In this document: positions 11,256 to 21,199 of the stretch, in pieces
Layout: each line of letters begins with the position of its first letter
Position numbering within the stretch: the first letter of the stretch is position 1
From: Blumeriella jaapii
Lineage: Eukaryota > Ascomycota > Leotiomycetes > Helotiales > Drepanopezizaceae
Direction of reading: 5' to 3'
Length of the DNA: 64,000 bases
NCBI GenBank assembly: GCA_009599575.1
Contig: VWND01000021.1
Coordinates: 248,001-312,000, forward strand
Position numbers and translations under genes: made by a program
Notes under the pieces: model-generated
The model's database searches: none
What the model saw: the letters and a program-made list of their open reading frames with translations, nothing else
Told to the model about the DNA's origin: nothing

Positions 11256-13077
11256 CTAGCTGATGGTCTTCTCGACATTCTTGGGGAACAAGGCCCTGCC
11301 CGCAGCCTTGGCAGAGCTGAGAGCACCAGAGAGCGAGAACTGGGTGTGAAGGCCATCGATGCGGTGGGTGGAGTTGATGTTCTTGACCAACGTGATCTGG
11401 TAACAGGTGGCGCCTCCTTGACGGGAGGTGATGGTGGAGTAGGCAAGGAAGAACTCCCAGATCTGTTGCCGCGTTAGCCCCATGAACTCAGCAAGCCGCG
11501 TTCGAGCAACCTACTCTGTACCATCTGTTGCCGTACTTGGCCTTGACCTTATCTTGGTTGGCGATCCAGTTTCGATACCATCTCCAGAGAGTGGCAGAGT
11601 AGTGGACACCAATGGTATCGATGTTCTTGACTTCCCATCCCGCACCTTCGACCGCGCTAATGTAGTTGTTGAGTGGGCAAGAAGCGTCGGCGCCCGGGAA
11701 GATGTACTTGTTCATGAAGAGACCCCAGATGAGATCCTCGTATTGCCAGCTCTTTCGTAACCCGGCAACTTGAAGGAAGAAAACCCCGTCATCGTCCATC
11801 ATATCGTTACATTGCTGCAGGAAAGAGGCAAGATGGCGCATGCCAACGTGCTCGGCCATCTCGAGACAGGTGATCTTGTGGTATTTGCCGTCGGGGACTG
11901 GGATGTCGCGGTAGTCCATGCAAAGAATCCTGCTTTGCTCCTCCGAGATTCCCGCTTTTCGGAGTCCGTTGTTTCCCCACGCAGTCTGGTTGCGTCCAAG
12001 AGTGATTCCGGTAGCATTGGCACCGTAGTTGACGCTCGCGAATTTGGCCAGGGTGCCCCATCCGCAGCCGATGTCCAGGAGTCGCTCGCCCTCCTTGAGA
12101 TCAATCTTTTCGCAGACGATAGCAAGCTTGTTATCCTGGAGCTGTTCGAGAGACTCCTCCGTCGTGCGGTCGGAGATGACCCCGGAAGTGTAAACCATGC
12201 GTGGGCCCAAGAACCATCCGTAGAAGTCGTCACCTCGGTCGTAGTGGTCACGTACTTGCTCTTCATCTATCGGTCCAGCATTAGCGGAAACAGAGCTTTG
12301 CGGGGAGATGGAGAACCTACCCTGGGATCGTGTGCATAATGACCTCGGGCGCAAAGACGAAGAAGACGTACTTGAACAGGGCCCGAGTGAATCTGAAGCT
12401 GGCCCAGTCATGTCGATACTCCATCACCTCCAAGCAGTCCCCATTGAACTCGACATCCCCATCGAAGTACATGGAGTAGAACGTCTCCATGGGGATCTTG
12501 TTTTGCCCGCGGTACTTGGCCTTGTCGGCTTCGTTCTTGAAGGTGAGGTAGTGCTCGACTGGACGGCCTGGGAACTTGACCTTTTCATTCTTGCGCGGAC
12601 TGAAGGACGAAGCCAGGTACCAGTAGCTGACCAGGATCGGGACGGTGGTGAAGAGTCCAAAGAACACGGAGGTCTTCAGTCCGCCGCCGACCTTCCATGA
12701 CAAGTACGTGGGGACAAATGCGATGAGGCCGAAGAGAGTCAGGTTCGAGAAGCTGGTGTTGCCGGCACCGTCTGCTGGAAGAGGTGCATTCTTGATGGCT
12801 GGACACTGCGCAGGTGGAATCAGAATTAGCAGAAGCTCGATTGGCTTTTCCATAACGGAGACGGCGTGGGTGTCGAGGAGACACAACGTATCCTCAACAC
12901 CCGGCGGATGGCTCGCAGATGACAGTCCGTCTCGGAATCAAGAATACATGAACTCACAGAAGTTGTCTTCACGCCACATTCCTCGAACTTCTCAAATGTG
13001 GGCGTCGGTGCTCTCGGGGTCTCGATGAACTCGAACTCGCTCTCGGAGCCATTGGTGCTGGTCTGTTCGGAGGCCAT
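11256..13077 (-). CDS. Sphingolipid C9-methyltransferase
   Basis: This SAM-dependent enzyme methylates C9 of the sphingoid base of fungal glucosylceramide, at the ER membrane. It belongs to the cyclopropane-fatty-acid-synthase superfamily. Exons are 13077-12958, 12805-12321, 12266-11515 and 11462-11256. The N-terminal part has two hydrophobic segments (LFGLIAFVPTYLSW and VFFGLFTTVPILVSYWYLA). The catalytic part shows DEEQVRDHYDRGDDFY, GPRMVYTSG, the SAM-binding LLDIGCGWGT, CLEMAEHVG, and a C-terminal LWRWYRNW. Length is about 520 aa, normal for the family. One oddity: the exon 2/3 border does not keep frame. Splicing GTAGGT at 12320 to the TAG ending at 12267 gives 1564 nt and an immediate TGA. 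Removing one G from the GGG run at the border restores MHT..DEEQVRD. Function is clear; integrity at this border is not. Confidence 0.88.
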
Positions 13078-15106
13078 GATGGCGGCAACGCAACAACAGT
13101 ACAGACGTCCAAATGTGCGCGTCTGTCAATATGGAGAGACGTGGTGTGTTGTTGGTTGTGTTGTTGCGGTGAGAAGTGTCTGCGTTGGGGGGGTTTTTGT
13201 TTTGTTTTTTTGATTTTTCTATGAGCCATGGCCGAGCGGGCGGTCAGTGCTGGTGGGCGGCAGAATCAGGGGAAAAGTGTACTGAGTAAGGGAAAAGTCA
13301 AATCCAACGATCGTCTTAAGTCTAACCCTATTCCCATGAAAAGTGTTTTCTTGTATATCCAGATGGAATACCTGATAGTTGATAGCAGAAGAGCGGAGCC
13401 GAAACTTGGACATATGGATGGGAAGAGTCGGGACTGCTAGGCGAGATCAGTTGTTGTTATGATTGTTTTCTCTTTGAAATAGGGACTGGGGCTGCTGGTA
13501 TAAGGCACTGACTGTGCAGCACCGTGCCATGTGCGAACACATGCAAAATCCATGTTATATAGGCTTAATTGGACATTGTTTATCGTTTTAAATGATCCAT
13601 TTAGGGGTTCGTCTACCTAGCCAACCAGAAGCTAGGGGTTCTGTTTGGATCCTTCGTCGCTTAATTATTCCCTCTTTCTTTCCTCGTTCTCCTTTACTGC
13701 ATCACCTCGCCCCCCCCCTCCTATCTTTTTCCCAACTCACAGTTCACCGTCTTATATTCCTTGCCTTTGCTTCACTCGACCGTAATCCGTAGGTCCGTTT
13801 TCCCTTAGATTCCCGATATTAACAAAGCGGCTATTGTGTAGGCCACGACAACTGTCAACACAAATCCTTCGATTGTTTCTTCGCGTATCCTCCGCTGTTT
13901 TGATGCCTCTTTGGCTGGCCGCACCGGTCTGATACGACCCAGAAAACACTCAGCTTCAACAGCTTAAATCATATTATTTATCGAAGGTCATTTCACAAAT
14001 TCCATTGAGAACCATCCCGCCTGTAAGGGAAGGGCTCAAATAACGGACACTTGTCACACATTTCTTTTACATAACTGCTTTCTCGAGGGTCTCGTGTATG
14101 TAAAAAATCCCCAGCTTAGCACGTCTCTAATGCTCTGAGAGAGGCTTGAGATATCGCACTTCCACTGCCCCCTCCAGACGTTACACAATATCATCGTTAT
14201 TATCATCCGATGTTTGATATTTTTGACGATACCTAATAGTGGACTGCCTTCCCACAATTCTTCTGCGGGCACTCGAACATTCCGCTCCGCAGAATGATAG
14301 TGGGAAGGTAGCCCACTATTACCTACCTATAGGTTTTAAAAAAATTGTTACAGTAGCTGCCTACTAGACTTGTGTATGCATAACCTGGCAAGCTGCGAGC
14401 GTGGAACAGTCCGTGGATATCTATCGAAAGAAAGGTAAGCCCTGCAGAACGGCTCTGGTCGAAGTCAGGATTGGATAAAAACGACAGGCATGTTGGCTAC
14501 TTTCCTTTTGGTTTTGTAAGTGGGATCTGGTAAATGAAGTCTTGATCGTACTTACGTATATTATCTTGGGTATCCGAGCATGTTGGGCATGAATTGAACC
14601 AGGGGAATAGTTTAATTTTAGGCAATTTTCCAATTTCAAAATAGCCGTATTTTTCGTCCATCAGCTGAAATTCGGATTAAGAAATACTCAGATCAAATCC
14701 TGGCTTTAATTGTACAGTAAATGTTGGCAGATAGATGTTGTCAGCGAATCGATCGATCAAAGCCACTGGCTCGGCTAGCCGCCAGCGACCACCACCCTTC
14801 GAGGAGCTGTTTCCCCAGATTGTTAATATTAAATTCGAAAATGGTCGCGCGGAGTGATAAATTGTCAAAATCCAAGAAAGCAGGTAGCTTTTTTTATTAT
14901 ACATAATCTAGCCTATCTCTCGTCTTGAAATGGAAACACATATGTGAACCCCACACACCCACGTCTTAAAATGAAACCTCTCGACTTCAAGCCATCTTTC
15001 CTAAACTATCCTATCGTAGGCCAGCGGGCGGTGCTTTCAAGCAAACAAATACTGCTCACTTTCTCGCTCGCTCCGTCACCACCAGGAGAGATGGAAGGAA
15101 GAACGT
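13078..15106. other. Intergenic region
   Basis: About 2 kb with no supportable gene. It contains the methyltransferase promoter, with T/G-rich runs near 13180-13215, and TACAGTAGCT and CTACCTACCTATAG motifs near 14325-14358. An inverted pair, gtgggaaggtagcccactatt (14300-14320) against aatagtggactgccttcccac (14232-14252), could form a hairpin. Confidence 0.4.
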
Positions 15107-15571
15107 CTAAGCAGTGACAGCGTTGCAGAGGACACCCAATCCGGCAATGAGGAGAGTACAGCACTTCAAGAAAGTCAGTCAAATGATCTGTATATACCCA
15201 AAGCGGAACGCTCGGTTTGAGGGAAGGTATGAAAATGTGAAGGCATGTAGGAAAGAACATACGTAAGCCTCTTGACCAGTCGTGGCACACGATTCGATGA
15301 GACTGGCGCCGTCCTCGGCGGAGCTGGAGCCTAGGAGATGGATGTGTTAGCTGACTGTTCGGTTTGAAGGGGGTTCATAGAGATGTTGGAGGAGAGGCTG
15401 GAGGGGTTGAGGAGACATACCAGCACTGCACTCGAGGTTCGCGACACCGTCCACGGAAGCGCTGCAGCAGACTGGGGTGTTGATGCCAGAACAGATGGCG
15501 CGCTTCTCGACAAGTGGAGAAGCGGCGACGAGGCCGGCGAAAATGGCGACGGTGATGGTGGAGAATTGCAT
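15107..15571 (-). CDS. Class II hydrophobin
   Basis: This is a small secreted amphipathic protein that self-assembles at air-water and cell-wall interfaces. Three exons, 15571-15421, 15330-15263 and 15163-15107, give 276 nt or 91 aa. The signal peptide MQFSTITVAIFAGLVAASP is followed by a VEKR site that fits Kex2-type processing. The eight cysteines follow the class II order C-CC-C-C-CC-C. Their spacings are 7, 11, 16, 8 and 10 residues. All but the first (7 rather than the common 9-10) are textbook class II values. Introns of 90 and 99 nt have GTATGT donors. A TATA-like box lies about 155 bp upstream. Such genes are usually controlled by development and nutrients, but the sequence does not show how. 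Confidence 0.92.
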
Positions 15572-17966
15572 TTTGACTTTTGATGGAATTGGTTGGTTGA
15601 AGGGAGAAGAGATATCAAACACGGGCTTTGAGAAGGCTGTATGTAATTTTGATGATGAAGATGATGGAGCTGATGGATGATAAGATGAAGATGAGAATGA
15701 AGAGTTTGAGAGGAACACCGCAGCACCTTTATACACTTCTCGCTCTCACATGGCAACCACGTGTTCAGCGACCTCCTCCTCGGAAGCCATGGAAGCAGAA
15801 CAACGGCAGTGATGGATAACAGACGTCATTGTGATCGCCGCCCAATCTCAACTAGATTGTAGATCTCGAGACGAAATCACCCGTGAGCAGAGCAGCAGTA
15901 AAAAGATAGGTAGCATAGTCTAGGAGAACAATACACACCAAACGGACCGGCTAAGTCCAACGACGAATGACGTAAAGCGAAGTGGAGCTGCAGAGACGAA
16001 GGTCAAAAGAATAGCTCCGCGGCTAGGGAAATTCTATCCAGGAAACTGAAATTCGACGTCAGCTGACAGGAACAAGCAGATTTGGGACCTGAGAGCTGGG
16101 AGGAGAACAAGAAGTCTGGAGCGGGAAGATGGCGTGGCTTCGGACCGTGTCAAAGTTGCTGCAGCATAGGATCCAGGAACCTGCAGCATACGATCCAGGA
16201 ACTGCCGCTGTTTACTTAGTGATCCCGGCGATGCGTAGCGGGTGGTAGTCGCAGCTCGGCAGTGAAGATCTGCCCGGGCATGGCATGGCTTTATCTGCAT
16301 CTCTTACATTCTCCGATCAATTGTGCTGATCAGCAACCTAGCAAATGATCCTTGGATCTGCGAATACGGAATACGAACCTGAGATTGACGGAAGCTTATT
16401 CCTGTTATCTGGAGTTGATTGTGGGTTATGAGAGGTCTAAAGAATCTGGGTTTTTGCATCTTTGGGATGTTTACACAATGCTCGCTAAAGGCTTGGTGAC
16501 GACTCCACATGCTCCCCAAGCAAGCCAAGTCGGCGATTTTTGGTTAATCGCACATGTATCGATTCGGCTGGGATTTCCTTACGTGCTTTTAGCATGCTTA
16601 GGGCTAAGATAAAATGCGGAACCCGGTTCGCTGCTTTCGCACACTTCTCTTATTGCCTTACACACCACGATCAATTCCCGTACCAGTCCACCTTTCTACT
16701 ACTACCACGTACTGTACAAGATCTGTAAGTAGCATCGATTAACATCTAGCGGGTAGTAGTCGATAGACTAACGTTCTTGGGTCTTCCGGAGGCCCGGAGG
16801 GTACAGGAACGTGCATAGCTAAGCACTTACATACAAACAAAGACCCCGGAAACAGTTCAAGATATTGTAGCGAGAGCTACAGTACTGTTGACTCGTAAGA
16901 AATGTGAGCTTAGAAGCTCGAAAGAAGATATGTGTACAGCATCGACCAGAAGGCTTTATTAATCAGTGGCGTCGTGGCGCTAAGATGGGTACGGCAAACA
17001 GGAGGCCGGGGGACTAAGGGATGATCGAGGTGGACATTCGGGCCGTCGGTGGATCACCTTCTGTGCTACAGTACATCCATTCTATTTTTGGTTTTAAATA
17101 CTGATAGCACAGCTTGCATGTGATTCAACATCCTGCAATTTCCTGCCCTACTGCTTATTTTGTTTGTCGTTGTTCGATTAAGCCTTGGGCATGGAACGTC
17201 AACAACGCCTCGCTCGCTTAAAACTGCACTTCGGCTACTGGGCGGAATGCGTCGATTATACTGCACAGTACTTGCCCATTTACCCGAACTAGCTCAAAAA
17301 TTCAGAGGTAGCAGTCTTAAATTAACCAGTGTCATCGGTAATAGGAGTCGAGTTTCTGTGGCTTTGACTACCGAAATTATTCTTCTTACAAAGACCATCA
17401 GTTAATGCTTGATGATATGTTCCTGCATTCTTGTTTGGTTAAGAAATTCACAATTATGATCTAAGTACCATGAGTTATTCCGAATCGGCGAGACGAACGG
17501 GGACAGTTCGACTAGCAGGATGTTTTTCTACAGTGCCTTCTTACCGCAACGACTTACCGGGTGGGCATTTTCCGAACGGGCTCCACAATGCTGCAGCTTC
17601 GATGGGATTCCTTTCGGGAAGCTCTAGCTCCTGACAAGTCTTATTTTTCATCAGAACAAAGGTGAGCTTACCGATTTAAGTGCCGGTGAAGAGGCAGAAG
17701 AGCCCAAGTTGTTAATTCAGAAAGGCACGGAAGAGAGCTATGTACAGTATATCGTACAGAACTGAGAACTAGCGCCATGGCACTGTGATCGCCACGCCCC
17801 CGCCCCCGCCTCTACTGTACCTACATCTCCCGACATTCGTCTCCGGGACGGCTACTCTCACGCCTCTAACCACTGGATGCCCACGCTTGTGCCGGAGATA
17901 CGACTAAAAACCATCTTACATTTCGAAGATAGCCCAACGACACAATCATATACTCCCGCGAAACCA
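15572..17966. other. Intergenic region between divergent genes
   Basis: About 2.4 kb separates the hydrophobin and monooxygenase starts. There is no convincing gene. A direct repeat of aggatccaggaacctgcagc type lies at 16166-16204. TACAGTA/TACTGTA motifs recur near 16710, 16879, 17065 and 17740-17760. Confidence 0.4.
15727..15733 (-). promoter_or_regulatory. TATA-like box of the hydrophobin gene
   Basis: On the minus strand this reads TATAAAG, about 155 bases before the hydrophobin ATG. The motif and spacing fit a fungal TATA box with a 5' leader of roughly 120 bases. This is inference only. Confidence 0.35.
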
Positions 17967-19412
17967 ATGCAGCAAAAGGACATGGCGGAGAATATCAAAA
18001 AGTTAAAAATATGCATCGTTGGAGCTGGTAAGCTTGCCAGATTCTAGCCCAGATATCTCGGTATCTGTCTAACTGCATCGTTTCTAAGGGATGGGCGGTC
18101 TGGCAAGTGCGCTGGCACTGGCAAAGGAAGGCTTTGAAGACATCAATGTTTTCGAGACCGCATCAGATCTCGGCTTCGTCGGGGCCGGAATTCAACTAGC
18201 ACCGAACATGGCTCGGATCCTGGATCAGTTCGGAGTTTGGGGGTCTATTGAAAAGGAGGCCGTAAGGTGCAGCGAAACTAGTATCAGGGGTGAGTGAGGC
18301 CTGCCCGTCTCCGGTTCGCTGTAATTTTCTCCTCCTTTCAGAAGAGCAAAACTAAAACTTAGGAGAAAATAGATGGAGCAAGTGACTAAGAACTGGCACA
18401 GGTTGATCTCGACTACGTGTATAAGACATACGGCTATCCACATATGGTTGGCCATCGCTCGTCGCTCGCTAGCGGCCTTTATGCCGGGTGTCAGGCTCAA
18501 AAGGCCATCAAGTTTCACATCTCAACATCCTTGGTTAAACTAAACGCGTGGTCACCGACAGTCTCGTTCGCAGTAATCACAAGAGACGGCGGACCTTACA
18601 AGGTCGACTGCGATGTGTTGCTGGCAGCCGATGGCATCAAGTCGGTCGCCCGAAGAGACATGCTGCAGGCTTTGCACATCGATGCCACAATCACCGACAC
18701 CAACCAAGCCGCGTACCGGATCATGATCAGCCGGGACCAGCTAGTTGACGACCCCGAACTGTTGGAGCTCATAGATAGCGAGCGCGTCGTGCGTTGGATC
18801 GGCGAGAAGCGCCACTTGATAGCGTATCCCATCTCCAACAGCACCATCTACAACATCTCCACGACGCAACCGGACGTCAACTTCGCGGCGGGGCCGAGCG
18901 AGACCTACACGACGAAGGGAGACAAGACCGCCATGCTGGACGTCTTTGCGGATTTCTGCCCGAAGATTCAGCGGCTGCTGGCTCTCGTGCCGGACGGCGA
19001 GGTCTGCGAGTGGAAGCTACGAGTGCATGCGCCGCTTCCGACCTGGATCCATGGCTCGGTCGCGCTGGTCGGCGATGCGTGCCATCCTACACTCCCTCAC
19101 CTCGCCCAGGGCGCTGCGCAAGCTATTGAAGACGCTGCGGTGCTTGGAAAGCTGCTCGGCAAGCTTCCTGACTCCTCCCCGGACAGCATCAACAGGACGT
19201 TGAGAGTGTACGAGCACATCAGGAAAGAGAGAGCGGAGATGTTGGTCGAGCTCGCGGCGGCGAGTTCTAGGGAGCTACATCTTGGGAAGGGCGCTGCGAA
19301 GGAGGAGCGCGACAGGCAGTTCAGGGAATTGAAGGAGAAGGGTGGAAAAGGAGCGAGAGTGCCTGACAAGTGGGCAGATGCAGATGTGCAGAAGATGGTC
19401 TATGGGCGTTGA
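17967..19412 (+). CDS. FAD-dependent monooxygenase, salicylate hydroxylase-like
   Basis: Group A flavoprotein monooxygenase of the salicylate 1-hydroxylase type, which hydroxylates (often decarboxylatively) an aromatic substrate using NAD(P)H and O2. The exact substrate is unknown. Exons 17967-18027, 18089-18289 and 18391-19412 give 1284 nt or 427 aa, the normal family length. The Rossmann FAD motif is split by intron 1: CIVGAG-MGGLASALALAKEG, with an acidic residue at the end of strand 2 (VFETASD). Further motifs are KTYGYPHMVGHRSSLA (family-typical), the DG motif CDVLLAADGIKSVAR, and the second FAD motif ALVGDACHPTLPHLAQGAAQAIEDA. Exon 3 uses the acceptor at 18389-18390 (ACTAAG). The later CACAG would break the frame. 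No pathway partner lies beside it. Confidence 0.9.
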
Positions 19413-21199
19413 CGTGGTCCAGATTGCCGATGATCAGTTTTGAGCAGCTGTTCCAAAGTATGCCAGTCTCCTTGAATGGTCAACTGGCCAGTTCATCGTT
19501 GTAGGAAGTAGATATCGAGGTATCTTCACCACCAGCGTAAGTGTTTCTTACGTACAGTGGAAGTATCACGTGGATTCTGGTCTAAGCAGGTACTCATTTT
19601 CGTTTGATCGTGTGGAAAACAGGAGGCTAGAGAGGAAGCTGCGCGGCTGTAGCATGATGACGGCCACTTCGTCGTAGTAAGAATAGTCGAGTATTGTGAG
19701 TCTTTTATTAAAATAACAATACAGATTGCAAGTGGGAGGGTGGTACTGTAAAAATGATTGTCAACGTTCCAGACGGTTAAAGGGGGGTGATAGCTTGGCA
19801 CCGACGTCCAAACTGCTTGTACGTAAGTGTGCCACAACGACAGTACAAGCGGCCTCGACAGAATTTTCGGGTATTAAAACATGAACACGACTCTCGGTGC
19901 CCTCTGGACTGATTCGTAAATACGCTGGCAAGGCGTGATAAACAAACCCCTTTTCACGCTCGCTTAAATAACTTAGATACTCCCCAGGCCTACTGCACCT
20001 TCAAGCAGTTCTACCCCATGAACATCTTGCTGTATTGGAATTGAACTATTTGCAGGTACTGAGCCTTGACGCTTGAATACATCGTCTGCATCATGTCTAG
20101 CTCTTCCTAGAGTTTAAGTTTCGTGTTCGATCTTGAGCCTCAATCAGTAGCTTCTCGGCCGGGTACAAAGCCAAGACCAAGGGTCTCTCAAGAACTCGTG
20201 CATCCAGCCATCCAGACAGACACCGATGGTCCATCTGTGGCTTTGGGAATCAAAATGCCCTCAACGTGGCGCAAGCTCCAAGACCGCCACAACGCACTCT
20301 CCCAAAATCGAGACCAGGCAAGGGGAAAAGCACCGCAGTCCAAGCAAGAGAGATGTCACCTCCTCCTCGCACCGTGAGATCCGCACCGACTCCCAACGGT
20401 TACACACCTGCAGCAACACGGGAACAGGCAGGATACGGGCAACCGGAGCCGTCTTCAGGACCGCGAGGGCGGGTGCCCGAACGCGAGATGGGGGTTCCAG
20501 CGCTCTCGCAGTGCCCGGTGTCGCGACTGACGAGGGGGCAGCTGGGTGAATTAGCGGGTGCGTTTGCGCCGTCGGTGGCTGCTGTGCGGCCTGAGGCGGA
20601 ACGGTGGACTTTTCGGTGATGTTGTGTTTGGAGGCAGGCTGGGGATTGGAATGCGATGGGTTGGTTTCTGTGGTGATGAGACAGATGTACCTTGGGGAAG
20701 TTTGGTGGTGAGAGGATGTACATACCTATGTAGCCTGTTAAGAAAGGACGGGCATGAGCAGTTCGTGGCGCTGTGGACAAAGGTTGCGGTGTCAAGTCAA
20801 TGCGATTGTAGTTGGTATCAAGTTTCGTGACGAGTTGGGGAATAATTGATCGTGAAGTGGAGAAAAACTGAAAGGGTCTGGTGGAGATGGAAATAGCAGG
20901 CACATTGTTTACCGAATAATTTCCCGAAGCGAGAAGTCACGACGCACGGTTAAATAACTTTTGTGTTCTGTAAGAATGCAAACAAGCATCAATTGCTTTC
21001 CACAATTTTATGATTGACCAGCATATACTTGAACTATATTACTGCCATATTGTTGATAACACGAATGCTTTTATTTCATTTTCCTAATTACCACAACCAA
21101 ATCTCTCCTAATTACCACAACCGAGTCTCATGTCGCCATGTCCACGTTACATTGCATTACTGCCATCTCTCTCCTATATGTTCATGCGGGATCGTGCAT
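19413..21199. other. Intergenic region, monooxygenase to cell-wall gene
   Basis: About 1.8 kb between converging genes. One weak candidate ORF (20352-20619) is listed separately. Otherwise there are no repeats or RNA genes that I can support. Confidence 0.4.
20352..20619 (+). CDS. Doubtful short proline-rich ORF
   Basis: An ATG at 20352 opens an 88-codon frame starting MSPPPRTVRSAPTPNGYTP and ending AERWTFR. The frame just upstream (20123-20377) also reads as protein-like (PSTWRKLQDRHNALSQNRDQ). The pair could therefore be a decayed or unrecognised spliced gene. There is no signal peptide, domain or clear splice site. The opposite strand is also open (20400-20903). I do not recognise it and it may be noise. 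Confidence 0.18.
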
